Shown here one piece after another: positions 1 to 11,775 of a DNA stretch of 30,608 bases (position 1 is the first letter of the stretch; every line of letters starts with the position of its first letter). The translations under genes and the position numbers were made by a program. The notes below the pieces were generated by a model. It did no database searches. It was not told the origin of the DNA and worked only from the letters and a program-made list of their open reading frames with translations. The stretch comes from Pelargonium nanum (taxonomy: Eukaryota; Streptophyta; Magnoliopsida; Geraniales; Geraniaceae): positions 1-30,608 of the forward strand of contig JAYMTF010000758.1 of NCBI GenBank assembly GCA_036897485.1. The letters are read 5' to 3'.

Positions 1-930
1 TAATAGGCTCATTATTATAATTATTAAGATAAATACAAAAAATGGATATTATTGTTTAATATTTTATTAAATAATTATCAATTTAAAAACAATTATTTAT
101 TGATAAGTCTTTTTATATAATTTTAAATTATTATCTTATGAGGTGTCATGATATGGTGCACTGATAATGTAAAGCTCTTGTACACCGTCGGTGCATCAAA
201 TATAAATCCTTTGTTTGTTTATTAGGGCTAGAGATTTTGAATAATTGAACTCAATACTAGTAAATGTTAATCTAATTTTTTAACGTTGAGATAGTATGCA
301 TAAATGTGTTCATTTTTTTATTTAATTATATTTTTTTATGTATTGTGGATAATATTTGTATTATAAATATTAGTTGAGACATTAATTATCTGATTAATGT
401 TTTCTTTATGTTATTTATATTTTTGGAGAAAACGTGAAAAGCATTGATTGTCAGATTTGGATTCATTTATTTTAGAATACACAAATCAGAATGTGAGGTT
501 TGATTTTGCTAATCATGTTCAACTCTTTAAGAGTATACGGTTCTACATTTGATATGAAATGATTTATGTTTGTTCGGATTTTAGGTTTTGAGTCTCGGGT
601 CGAGCAGAATCTCAATTTTAAGGAAAAAATGTCTGGATCCGTGCATATTTGTCCGAACCGGTATATTCCAAAAATTGGTCAAATTTGATCGAATCGGACT
701 AAAATCAAATCACATTTTGAGTATCGTGCATTTAGGTTCAAATTGCCCGCTCTAATCCTAGGAAAATGACATTTTTGTCATTTGTTTTTTTTTATATACA
801 GTAATCAGTATATGTTTTCAAATAAAAGAGTTACAAATACCAGGGCACGCCTGCCAAAAAAAAAAAAAACCAATTTTCACAAATTTGAGTTAATATTATT
901 TCTGGGCACGTCTCAGGCTATGCTACGATC
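1..930. other. Left intergenic region, AT-rich, no gene
   Basis: I see no coding region here. The sequence is AT-rich. Around 146-197 it has an imperfect inverted pair (TGGTGCACTG and CGGTGCATCA) typical of the end of a decayed plant inverted-repeat element. Around 575-754 lies a degenerate copy of the dispersed GCTCTA-ended repeat family. The last 100 bases probably contain the promoter of the Yippee gene, but I could not identify a clear TATA box. Confidence 0.6.
575..754. repeat. Degenerate dispersed repeat (GCTCTA-ended family)
   Basis: The stretch carries the family's themes of gggtcgagc and gtccgaaccgg and ends in TTGCCCGCTCTA. The same inverted ending, with variations, closes or opens other copies near 10781, 16409, 19252, 22731 and 29865. 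The boundary on the left is not defined. Confidence 0.4.
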
Positions 931-1202
931 ACATTCCTCTTTGGTGCTCTCTGAGTAACTGTTGCTCCGATCAATCGAAGCCGATCGCTCCTTCTGTTCG
1001 TCTCTCATTTCCATTACGCATTGTAAATCGGTAATGCGTCTCTCTTTGATCTTCGTTTCCGATCAATTTTCTTCGATTTTTTGTTTTGTTTTGTTTCTGC
1101 TTCACTGTAATTTTGTTATTATTATTTTTTTTTTGAAATTTTGGATTTGGATTTTGTCTGGTGGTTTTTGAAGGTAAAGAAGTAAGAGAAAGTGACAGTA
1201 AC

Positions 1203-4200
1203 ATGGGGATGCTGTATGTGACGAGTCTTGAAGGGAGCTGCTACAGCTGCAAGCACTGCCAAACACATCTTGCTCTCTGTGATGACATCATTTCTAAGGT
1301 TCTTAATCTGATTTTTGTTTTTTTGTTTTTGTTTACACAATTGATGAAGTTATTGATGTTTCTTAGAGGAATGATGCATTTTTGTTTTTTGTTATGTTGC
1401 ATTTTTGTGAAGCTTGGAAGATGATAATGAACAAAATGGGGAAATGTGTTGTGTTTAGTGTATAATGTAAGGTTTTAGGGAGAGAAATGGAGTAGGAGTA
1501 AGGGAATTTGCAAATGAGCCGAGGCAATGAAAGGACGAGATGTTGCTAATTATCACTCGTGTTTGCCCCAATGAATTTGTGGATACGGAGGGAGTAACTC
1601 TTTGGTTGAGACTCATTCTCTCTCACTCTCTCTCTCTATAAATACAAGGAAAAACGATCGAAATGGTCCATGAACTATAAGGACCCAACATTTTTGGTCT
1701 TGCCAAAATGGTCCCTTGTTAGTTTCTCTGTCAAATTTGCTTTTGTGGAGTTAATTTTTTATTTTAAAGATTGAAACTAACTTACAACGGCATTTGGTTG
1801 ATTTTCAATAGTTGGGGACTATTTTAGGATAAAATTAGTAGGTAGTATTCTCCTATACATTATTGTATGTTATATACTTGGGTTCGTGTCAGTGTCACAT
1901 TTTGTTGTTTATCTGACATGCTTCAAATCTGTAGGATAGAAACCCAATATTTTTCTGGCTGTATATTGTTATCGGTCTTTAAAATGCTTCAGATTATGCT
2001 AATTGTGATATCCATCATGTACTAGATAGAAAATAAGGGAAATCCGGAGTTCCATTTAATTGATTTGATATTTTATTAGTGGTCTGAAAATGATTTTGAA
2101 TATGTTAAATGTTGTACCCATTTGTGTGTAAGGAACTAAGGTAAACCCAGTATCTTGTTGGGTTGATTTGATACTTTTGTTACAACCTCGGAAATACTTT
2201 AGAATATCTTAAATATCGTATTCATTTGTGTGTAAGGAACTAAGGGAAACCAATATTTTGTTGGATTGATTTAATACTTTTGTTAGTAGCCTCGGGAATG
2301 CTTTAGAATATGTTAAATGTCAAATACATTTGTTTGTAAGGAACTAAGGGAAACCCAATATTTTGTTAGGTTGATTTGATACTTTTGTTACCAGTCTCTG
2401 AAATGGCTCAATTTTGGGAAAAAGTTGCTATCACCATGTGCAAGAAGATCTGGAAAATATATTCCTTCACAGGGTAGTTATATCGGTCTGAATAAATGCT
2501 GTTGAAGTTAGGTTGGTAAAGTGGATCATACTTCACATTCAACTACAATGTCACGAAGATTTCAACTGTTTTGGCTTTTGGCCTTGCGGTATTGAACTTG
2601 GAAGTTTTACAGTTTTGTTTGTGTTTCCAACTTCATATATATTTGGCTTAAAAGTGGTGATTATGGCTCATATATAAACTTATATGAGCAAGCTTGGAAG
2701 TAATTTGTGAGTCCAAATCCCGTCTTTAGTTTCATTTCAAAACTAGCAGAATAATTGTCTGCTCCCGAATTCGTTTAAGTAAAACAAAATGGATGCAAAT
2801 ATTGCTTTTAACTCTCATTTTAGATGCCATAACTGTTGTCTTTTGTTTATAATTTATAATAAAATACATATCCATGACTATTGTATGTCTTTGTTACTAT
2901 GGTTAAGTTCCCTAAAATTTTCTCGGATTTGTATCTTGTTTCATGTGATAAAATATAACATGATTAGTGAATTACTCAAGGAGAGACTGTAAACTACTTT
3001 ATCATCAATGTGTTAGCTGTTTAGAAAATCCCTTTTCTGCTGTTATTTTTTAGCATGTTTTGGTTCGTATCGAGATTGTTTAGCAACACGGACCTTCTAA
3101 TCTTGTGTTTTTCCTATGCTTCAGTCCTTCCACTGCAGACATGGAAAAGCTTATCTCTTTGATAAGGTGTAAGTGCTTCTTGAGATTAGTATATACATTA
3201 CTCATTAATGTCATGTACAGGTTGTGGTTTCTTGGGTTTTCATATGTAGCTACGGTTAAATATTTAAATCTTTTTGCACCTTTGGATGGTTCAGAAATTT
3301 GGAAATAGTCCCTCAAATTTGGTTATTGACTGTTTTTATGGTTTCCCCTTGTGATGAACTCAAAACTAAAATAAGGAAATCAGCCAGATAATGATACATT
3401 TTTCATAAGTTGAAACTACCGTCACATTCCTTTTGAAAATCTACATGATAGCAACTCAAAAATCAACCAAAATTCCTCTCTAAAAGTCGTATGAGATCAA
3501 CATGAGTACACTAAATCAAAGATTATGACACGAAATTATGAATTTTTCTTTATGCTTTTGATTTGTATGACATTTATTTGAAAATATGAAGTGCAATGAC
3601 AAAGCAATAACGTTATTTCACGGATTGATAATTGTAGTCAACTAATTTGCGAACACCTTGTTTTTTTGCCTCTATAGCTCTTTAACCTTTTGATTTGTGA
3701 ATAACAGCGTCAATGTCACAGTTGGAGACGAAGAAGAAAGAATGATGATAACCGGAATGCACACTGTTGTAGATATATTCTGTGTTGGGTGTGGCTCGAT
3801 CGTGGGATGGAAATACGTAACATCCTTTTCATATAAATTTGCTGTCTTGTGTTGCTGAACTCTTATTAAGAATTTATTTTTTTCTATTAGTTAGTGTTTG
3901 ATTCTGGTTTTCCAATTTCTCTGGTTGATTTCAGGAGGCTGCGCATGAGAAAACCCAAAAATACAAAGAGGGAAAATTTATCCTTGAAAGGTATTGATTT
4001 TTAACCTTTTCTCATATAACTATAGCTAGCTGTTGGTGCATGTCATGTCCGTGTTGTGTTGTGTTGAGGGTTGATCGTGTGACGTATGAGACAACACGAA
4101 CACAACACGTTTAATAAATGAGTCAGGTTGACCCGACACATCCTAAGAGGCTAAGACTATTAAATATCTCAAATTTAACTTATTTAACATAATTATGGTA

Positions 4201-4461
4201 TTTTCAAATAAATAGCTATGTTAACTGACAATTTTTTAGAAATATTAATTTACAATTATAACCTTCAACTTCAAGTGTGTAAGTTAGGTGCATCACAACA
4301 GGATTAATTACTCGTCTTTACGTGTTTTTGGAGCTCAACATGAGTCGTGTTAGTTAATGGTTTTGTTTCCGAACAGGTTTAAGGTTTTGGGTCCGGATGG
4401 AAGCAACTATGCACTCAGTCCGGACGCCCAACATGCTGGAAGTGACGCCGACGATGCTTGA
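1203..4461 (+). CDS. Yippee-like putative zinc-binding protein
   Basis: Five coding exons, 1203-1298, 3125-3168, 3708-3816, 3935-3990 and 4377-4461, join in frame at GT-AG introns to give 129 residues, the usual plant Yippee length. The Yippee zinc signature C-X2-C-X52-C-X2-C is exact at C16, C19, C72 and C75, and the family block around [16 protein letters not shown] follows directly. Exon 2 is read to donor GTAAGT at 3169, which restores the DKVVNV junction. The start is the first Met of the family N-terminus ([11 protein letters not shown]). Yippee proteins adopt a zinc-stabilised fold related to cereblon and MsrB; in animals they are linked to centrosome, nucleolus and ubiquitin-ligase functions, and the plant role is poorly known. 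Intron 1 is about 1.8 kb and holds a 104-bp tandem repeat. A 5'UTR intron is possible (donor near 1031) but unproven. Confidence 0.93.
1583..1597. mobile_element. Stowaway-type MITE end remnant
   Basis: TACGGAGGGAGTA matches the reverse complement of the Tc1/mariner Stowaway terminus (CTCCCTCCGT). The partner end is not recognisable upstream, so this is a solo or eroded end inside intron 1 of the Yippee gene. Confidence 0.45.
1935..2405 (+). repeat. Tandem repeat, 104-bp unit, in Yippee intron 1
   Basis: About four and a half diverged copies lie head to tail. The marker AAGGGAAA/AAGGTAAACCC recurs at 2035, 2138, 2242 and 2346, giving periods of 103, 104 and 104. Each unit also contains TTGATTTGATACTTTTGTTA, then a GAATATGTTAAATG-like stretch and CATTTGTGTGTAAGGAACT. 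The first copy, from about 1935, is the most degenerate. Confidence 0.85.
4030..4150. repeat. Degenerate ACACGAC-type dispersed repeat
   Basis: A GTGTTGTGTTG / CAACACGAACACAACACG block with TTTAATAAATGAGTCAGGTTGACCC-like context lies in intron 4 of the Yippee gene. Similar decayed blocks occur near 5930, 11520-11775 and 29940. This matches a very common decayed plant repeat theme; no termini can be assigned. Confidence 0.4.
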
Positions 4462-6300
4462 AATCAACACCACTCAATTATATTATTGATAACTTGATTA
4501 CATCAACATTTAACATGTGTACATAACTTATAAACTATGCGCACAGCTCCAAAAAATTATGAAACACCGATACTATCATATATGACGGGTTGTTATCTGT
4601 TTAACTAATTTGATTGCATAAAAATATGTCATTTAATTGAAAAGAAAAGTTATATACAACAAACAAACAGTATCTTCCACAATAGCGTTAGAGCTTACAA
4701 TTTGAATACAAATTTGAATACTTAAACTACTATCTATATTTTTGTGAGTTTCAACAAAGATAGAATAGGTTTAATTGAACAATTTTTGCACTGGATCCAC
4801 CCAATTTGTAATAAGACCCGAACATGAAAGAAAAAGTGTCAATTTAGTCTCTGAACTATCCAGAACGTGTCATTTTCGCCCCTGAACTACCAAAGGAGCC
4901 AATTTAGTCCATAGGTTATCCAAACGTGCCGGTTTAGTCCAAACAATTTCAGAATCGAGACAAATCAGGACATTCCGTCAAATACATTGACGGAATCCGT
5001 TAAGTGCGTTGACGTGTCATTTTTATTTTTTTTGCCACGTAAGCGGACTTAACAGATTCCATCAGGGTATTTAACGGAATGTCCTGAATTGACACGCTTT
5101 TTGAAATACTTTGGACTAATTGGGCTCGTTCTGTAAACCTTTGGACTAATACCACACGTTTGATAGTTTAGAGACGAAAATAGCACGATCTAAATAGTTT
5201 AGGGACTATTTTGACACTTTTTCCGAACATGAATGGTCAGTTCAACAAAAACTATACTTTCTTGAATACAAGTGAACAATTTTGAACTGAATCCACTGAA
5301 TTTAAAAATATTTATGAGTTTCTATATTTTTTCAAACAAGAAGAAACAAATCAGGATGTTGTCAGGTAATATAATTGGGCCTCATAAAAGCTTGGAACTG
5401 TAGCTGTCGTGGACTGGGCCCCATACACCAATTTGAATATCACACGACTCACGAGGTGTGGCCCACTTTTGAACTTACAATTCTAGCCTTTTGATTTATC
5501 TGAGCATTCCAGGCCGTCGGATCTGGAAGTTGAAACAATCTCGAGGAATCCAACAGCCCACGTTTAAACCTGAGCATCTTTTGAGAACCAAGTTTGAATT
5601 CTTGTTCTTTTTCGAATTAGGCTAGTTTTATATTATGTGAGTTATTTGAATTTTAAATATGGTCATGAAAGAAAAATAATAATTTAATTTTATGAGTTGA
5701 GAAATTTGATTGTATTCACATATTTCAATTTGAAAAGCCCGTAATGTGTCAAATTTTTGTTAGGTCTGATTGAATTTGAAATGTTACCTATATGATTAAT
5801 ATTCTTTTTCTTTTCTCAATTTTACGTATTCATACTCATTTTTTAAAATATTGTGGGTGACGAAAATTTGATACATGGCTCGTGTATAGAAGTGAATTCT
5901 ACACGATTTTCGCAAATTTAGATTCATATTATTCGTGTTCGTGTCGGATATGTGCCAACTACCCTAGTCTATTTCTTCAATTGTATTGAATTTGTTTGAC
6001 CCTCTAACTCGTTTAATAATAAATTTAAGTAATTTAAGTGAAACATGATCGACACATAGATAAAATTATATAGAAAGAAATGATATGATGACTATAGAGA
6101 AATATTTGTAGAGATAGAACAACGTATTGGGCCTGAATACGCCGGTTTTTTCGGAATTGTTGAAGCTTTGACGACATCAGAACGTATTCGACTAGCTTAA
6201 AATAAAATAGAATAATTTGAGAAAAAATTAAGAGGAAAGTTAATTTTTTTTAATAAATAAAAAAGAAAATCATTTTCGTAAGAATCAAACCAAACAACCA
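4462..6300. other. Intergenic region between Yippee and BPP genes
   Basis: No coding region is visible. The main structure is the foldback element at 4829-5224. A degenerate ACACGAC-type block occurs at about 5930-6060. The rest is AT-rich and unremarkable; the last few hundred bases presumably hold the BPP-type gene promoter. Confidence 0.6.
4820..5233. mobile_element. Foldback MITE, Mutator-like (9-bp target duplication)
   Basis: The element proper is 4829-5224, 396 bp. It is flanked by an exact 9-bp direct repeat GAACATGAA at 4820-4828 and 5225-5233, the size expected for Mutator-like insertions. Nearly the whole element is an inverted repeat: the arm 4829-5017 pairs with 5035-5224 around an AT-rich loop. 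The ends read AGAAAAAGTGTCAA and, on the other strand, GGAAAAAGTGTCAA, followed by the (T)TAGTC(C/T)CTRAACTAT theme. No reading frame is present, so it is non-autonomous. The long hairpin could be a substrate for small-RNA production if transcribed. Confidence 0.85.
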
Positions 6301-6390
6301 CACGAAGACCGGACCTTCCCCCCATTATTATCGCGCTTCCATTACAAACAGCCCATATCCGACCTCACTATTTACACAAACTGCCACTCT

Positions 6391-6410
6391 TCTTCTTCTT
6401 CTTCTTCATC
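6391..6410 (+). repeat. CTT microsatellite in the BPP 5' leader
   Basis: A run of CTT triplets lies just upstream of the presumed first exon. Pyrimidine-rich triplet runs are common in plant 5' untranslated regions. Confidence 0.7.
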
Positions 6411-6462
6411 AACTGTGTCTCCTCCATTTCTGTGTATCTTCGAGCTCCGATTCCGCGCAACA

Positions 6463-6483
6463 ATGGAGACCGCTACTAACTGA
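6463..6483 (+). promoter_or_regulatory. Six-codon upstream reading frame before the BPP start
   Basis: An ATG in good context (acaATGG) opens METATN and then stops. It sits upstream of a candidate 5'UTR intron (donor GTAACT near 6489, acceptor ending at 6678) that precedes the main start at 6700. If this leader is transcribed, the short frame could dampen translation of the main product. Transcript structure is inferred only. Confidence 0.4.
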
Positions 6484-6699
6484 ACACGGTAACTTACACT
6501 AGTATCCAAGTCCTTCAAGTTCAAATTTATCGCAAAACTAAAATAATTTGAACTGAACTTGCCGATTCTTCTTCTCCTTCTCCTTCTTCACTTCAAATTT
6601 GATTTTCAATAAGCTCTGAAGCTCTTTTCAAGATCTAAAACTGTGTAATGTGAAGGTTTGTTACTGATTTTGTTGCAGTCATTGGAGGAAGATTTTCAA

Positions 6700-9600
6700 A
6701 TGCTCGCGTCCGTACAGGAGAGAGTGGTGATGAAAGAGAACGAAGACGAGCTCTCGCTATTCCTCGAGATGCGTAACCGAGAGAATGAGAAGGAGAGGAA
6801 TCTTCTTAGTCTCCGCAACTCAATCGACTCGCAGCTCGTTGATCCTCTTGGTTCGCCTCCTCTCTCTACCTTGTTTCGTTTTTTTTTTCTTCTGGAAATT
6901 AATAAGGTGTTTCTAGAAAATAATTTGTGCATTGATTGATGAAGATTGTGCTTGGCAGGATCTAAGCCTGAGGTCTCTCCCAAGGCCAATTCAGTACCGT
7001 CAGTGCCTGTGCGCAGGACTCGGATAGATGAGTTCTTGCACTCAGAAAATGAGAAAAATGATTATGATTGGTAATTGATCTTCAATGTTTGTTTTTGTTT
7101 ATGCAAATTTGAAGTGATGATTGTTGTGATCTGTTAAGAAACATTGCCAAATAGTAATGATTTAGTTGAGCAGTGAGAATATTTGTCTTGAATGTCATTA
7201 GGCTTTGAAGAGATGCTTAAGCTTCTTTTGAGTTCTTTTTGTCAATGCTTTCTTTATGGTTCTTTTCGTATATTCTCTGCCATGGCACGTTGAAGACGAA
7301 GCACCTAGTGCTTGTGATATTTATATGGATTCAAGCATCCAATTCAAATTAGGTTGAGTATGAGTTGAATGAACTGGCAAGCAATGAGTGTTTGTAAAGT
7401 TGTAGAGTAGTGAAGAGGATGTAGATAATTGTGGGGTCTCGTGGCCATGTTTGTCATGATTTCATGCATATAGGTTCTCTTTTCTTGTGAACTTTTCGAG
7501 GGAACTTTCATCATTTCTTTGGAACTCAATAATTTAAGTTATATTTTCTGGTTGTTAACTTTTTAAGGAACTTTCATAATTTCTTAACTGCTAGTCATGG
7601 TTTGCTTCATTCAACAGGAGAACCGCACTATGGATGTTACCTTGTTGGCTTCAAAACTCTGTGTATATGGTGAATTTTTGGGAAAAAAAAGAGAAGATAA
7701 CAATTAGATAGAGTTTGGATTATAACTTTTGTTCAGGAATGAGAATCAAGAATTGGAATGGGAATGAGATTCTCATTTTTCATGTTTGCATTAGGACTTT
7801 TTTGCTGTGAAAATGACTTTGGAATGAGAATCTCATTCCCATTCTCATTCCAAAATATTTAATCCAAACGCTAAACTTACTTGAATCTCCTAATCTTTTG
7901 CCCCCCTTTATTTTATCTGAAAACCTAATGCAATGGTTTATTTATCTTCTTACGCAAATAAAATAATCTTCTATTGCTAATTTATCCATGGTAGAAATAG
8001 AGTTAACAGCCTTGTGATTGATCAATATGATCTGATTGTAATGGTATGCATCAGCCTATATTGTTGCTGTGTTTATATATGTTGTTTCAATATCAAAATG
8101 ATTCTGTTGCAGGAACACACACACGCGCATCTATTGACACATTATATATGTTTTATAGCTATAAAATAGTTAAAGGGAAAAGAAGAAGCATATATCATCA
8201 TTGCTACGTATTGAATTTTGTAGTTTTATGGTGCAAAACAACTATTACTTCTGGGCTGGTATTTATGTGCGCGTGTTGTCCTGTATTTCAGGCTTCTTAC
8301 TCCACCTGGTACCCCACTCTTGGAGACCGAGTCACAAAAAAATGTGACGAGTCAAACTGATATTTCTAATGCTCGTCCTGCTGTTCTGAAATCTAGAGTA
8401 AGAACTCTACTAAAATTAAAGTCTAGATGCTTATGGGCGTTGTCAATTGATTGTTAATATGCCACTCGAACTCTCATATATATGATGCCTATGGATTTTG
8501 TCTTCTAAGCTCTGATTCTGAATGTCACCGTGATATGTTTTGCAAGTATGATTTAGAATGTTTTAGCTTGCTTTTATATCAAGGTTTGCGAAAATGATGT
8601 TCATGTTATTGTTTCTTTGAGTTGCAGCTGTCAAATCTTCAGGTCGAGCCTGCTGCTGCTGCTACTACTACTACTACAGAAGGTAATGTAGCGTCTAAGC
8701 AGCCAACTGTTCCTTCAGGACTGAACTCTTCTGGCATTGGAAACAGAAGGTCTTCGTCATCCGGAGGCCCTAAACCTGCTACTAGTAGACAAGCAACACC
8801 AATTGGACGGCCAACTTTGCCTGCAATAGTCAAGTCATCAAGAGCTTCCACTCCCACTTCACGAGCCACCTTAACTTCAACCAAGCCTACTGCTTCAGCA
8901 AGATCTTCAACGCCTTCTAGATCAACCGCACGTTCTTCAACACCACCGACCAGACCTTCTGTACCAGCTTCTAAGTCAACATCAAGATCATCTACTCCTT
9001 CAAAAGCACCTAGTCGTTCTTCTTCAGTGACAAAGGCAGGCCCCGCACGTGGCAGTTCTCCGACAGTGAAGTCTAGGCCTTGGAAACCCTCAGAGATGCC
9101 CGGATTCTCAAATGAAGCTCCTCCAAATTTAAAGACGTCATTGGTTGAAAGACCAGCTTCAGCTTCTCGAGATAGGCCAGGAGGGGCGAGTAATGTTCAA
9201 TCCTCTTCTGTAGAGGCTGGTTCCAAGGGAAGAGTGAGGCAAAAATCATGCTCTCCTTCTAGAGGGCGGGCTTATAAAAGTGGGAGCTCCGCTACAAAAG
9301 TGAGTAGAGCACATTCCAACGGCAATGACAATGTGAACCCGGTGCTTATGGGGACACAAATGGTTGAAAGAGTAGTGAATATGAGAAAATTGGCACCACC
9401 CAAGCAAGATGGTAATCGCTCTACGAATAACTCTGTTGGGAAGTCTTCTTCTGCCAATGACAGCTCTGGCTTTGGGCTAACTATCTCAAAAAAATCTCTG
9501 GATATGGCAATGAGGCATATGGTGCGTATCTTCTTCCTTATGCATTATACTATGTTAATAACTATGCCATATCGGTTGTGCTATCCTGCATTGCGAATTA

Positions 9601-10442
9601 GATAATACTACTTCTGTTTCTGAATAAGTATCGTTATAATGAGATTCACAGATAGTATGACATGACCTAACTAACCTTATTTACTTGTTTTGTATACTCG
9701 TTAAAACTTTCTCACTACTGATTATTCCTCCTAATTCCTTAGTGGAACTACCTGCTCAATAAAGGAGATCATTGATCTGAATCGTGACTTTGAGTGGAGT
9801 GAGTGACTTCCTTTAGGGTAGGTGAAAGCAAAAAAACCCGAATGTACCATAGTTGTGTCGTACCCATGCACTGGAAGCGAAAACAACTACTTTGGGTAAC
9901 CAAAAAATTCGTTTCTCGCTGTTAGTGTATCTGCTGGTTGCGTTTTACATGTTGATTCTTGAAATTTTCCAAAAATGTAAAATTGACTAAAATACCCCTC
10001 AAACAAGCCTGTAATGCGGAAATACAGCCTAGACTCATAGCAAAGGCATGTTGTCTTGTTCGTTGGTTGGTTTCACTTGGGCCGTGCGAATCTCAACCCA
10101 ATTTGATAACATAACTATCGAATCCTAGTTGTGTCTCATCTCATGCATCATATAATGCTATTCATTCTTGATGTGATTCTTTTTCATGTGCAGGACATAA
10201 GACGCAGCATTTCGTCATCAGGTAGTTTGCGCCCACTTATGACAAACATCCCGGCTTCTTCTATATACAGTGTGAGGTCAGGTCACACGAAAAGCAAGAC
10301 GGGCAGTGTTTCAGACTCTCCTCTAGCCACGAGCAGCAATGCTAGCTCCGAGCTGAGCGTCACGTGCATGGATGCGAGTGACAAGGAAGAGAATTATCTC
10401 GGAAATGAGAGCAAACTCCTCTCCTGCGAACCAGCGTGTTAA
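6700..10442 (+). CDS. Basic Ser/Thr/Pro-rich protein, BPP / FLO11-like family (putative microtubule-associated)
   Basis: Five exons, 6700-6850, 6959-7070, 8292-8397, 8628-9521 and 10194-10442, join in frame to 503 residues. Order: an acidic/charged N-terminus (FLEMRNRENEKERN near residue 25), a TRIDEFLHSENEKNDYDW then LLTPPGTPLL block (about 70-98), a long low-complexity basic domain rich in Ser, Thr, Pro, Arg and Lys (about 130-360) made of repeated SRSSTP-like motifs, and a conserved C-terminal block with LRPLMTNIPASSIYSVRSG and SPLATSSNASSE. This arrangement matches Arabidopsis At2g40070 / At3g09000-type proteins, called flocculation-like or Basic Proline-rich Proteins and reported to bind microtubules and affect cell expansion (family knowledge recalled, not tested here). 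The start is the first Met after the candidate leader intron. Short Ala and Thr runs (4 Ala, 5 Thr) lie near residue 132. Confidence 0.9.
7710..7872. mobile_element. Foldback MITE inside BPP intron 2
   Basis: Inverted repeats AGAGTTTGGATTA at the left and TAATCCAAACGCT-like sequence at the right enclose arms containing GGAATGAGAAT and GGGAATGAGATTCTCATT on one side and their complement on the other. The element is about 163 bp and has no coding content. I could not find a clean target duplication, so the superfamily is left open. Confidence 0.7.
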
Positions 10443-10560
10443 TCATCAGCCTGAGATGGCCAATGTAAGCTCTTCTCCCAATTCTTTTCGCCTTCTTAGG
10501 GGTAGGAAAAAGAATCGAACACGTGTAGGATAATTTATCTAAAGGTTTGATTATGCATAT

Positions 10561-10566
10561 AATAAA
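10561..10566 (+). terminator. Possible poly(A) signal of the BPP-type gene
   Basis: AATAAA lies about 120 bases after the stop codon, followed by T-rich sequence. This is the best near-consensus signal in the 3' region; plant signals are loose, so the assignment is tentative. Confidence 0.4.
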
Positions 10567-10780
10567 CCTGAGGACCCTAAGCTATATATATATTAGTTGA
10601 ACTATCAGTTGATTGTTGATGAAGTTTCTGGCTTTATCTTCATTTATGAAAATGTACTTTGTGATGAGAACTAGTTGTAAAATTCTGGTAGCTTTTATTC
10701 TGAAATGGGATTAGATTTTTGAGATCACGTGAGTCTCGTGTGACTTGAAGCACCTGATCACATCAACATATATTTCACAT

Positions 10781-10945
10781 GGAGCTGGCCATTTGGACCT
10801 GAATCCGCAGGTACACAAAACCCGACCTGCATTTTTGTGGGTTTGGGTCGCATAAAATGGACCTGGCCACAATTTAGACGTAAAACGAGAACCCAACCTG
10901 ACCCATAACCCGAACAAACATGTGTCTCTTTCGGGTCAGGTTTGT
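10781..10945. repeat. Degenerate dispersed repeat (GAGCTGGC-started family)
   Basis: Starts at GGAGCTGGCC and continues with cccgacctgc, tttgggtcgc, cccaacctgacccataacccg and tcgggtcaggtt, the run of CCCGACC/GGGTCGG themes shared with the copies near 16180, 18490, 19100 and 22731. Confidence 0.5.
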
Positions 10946-11519
10946 ATCAGACACAAAATTATGCAATTGGAATGTTCCTCTGTGAACTCAGAAGAAGTGT
11001 TGATAGTTGACTTGCAAGCAAATAATTAAGACCTTTTGTAGTTTTTTTGTGGTTTAGACTTTAGATTCAAAACTAGAATGCCCTGTCAATGTCATGTTCA
11101 AAATGATGTTTTGATCATCAATGCAATTTAATTTGTGCTGTGTTTTTGTTTGATTCGAAGAAATTGGGACCCTGTAAGGTCAACTATATGACCACCACAA
11201 AAAAGGTTGACAATTATTGGTAAAAGTTTCATTGCTACTCTAATGAAAACTTCGAAAGACATTCAAACCGATCATTTTGCGACTGAAATTTTCAACGCTA
11301 TTGCTATTTATTTTGTCATAAATTACATATTGCGACGGAATAAAACTATTGACTGAGTTTTACTAAGATTGTCTAACGACGAGCATTTTGTCGGTGTAAA
11401 TTACAATGACAGTATTCGAACAAGCGCATCAACTCCCACCAACTGCTCGCGCCGAATTTGTGACGCCTACGGTTTCATAAATTGACTCATTATTTTATAC
11501 TAGATTTGGCAATTCTTGC

Positions 11520-11775
11520 AAGCGACTATGTCTTGTGTTGAATGTTGGTCGTGTTTTATATGAATCAATACGAACATGACATATTTAATAATCATATTAA
11601 AACAATGAACACGACCACGACATAATTATGAATACGTAACAAGAACATGACACATTTAATTATGTAGATCAGACTGAGTGACTGTCACGAAATGACCTAA
11701 CATATTCCGCACGATAAAACCAACATGTATGACATGATACAGTACCCCCATCATGACAACATGTTTGACATGACA
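11520..11775. repeat. Degenerate ACACGAC-type dispersed repeat
   Basis: Blocks such as gaacatgacatatttaataa, aacacgaccacgacataatt and catgacacatttaattatg alternate, related to those at 4030 and 29940. No termini or coding remain. Confidence 0.4.

Noticed and set aside
11270-11470. CGACG/GTCGG themes as a CACTA subterminal repeat region
   Set aside because: Too degenerate; no terminal CACTA motif or inverted partner within range.
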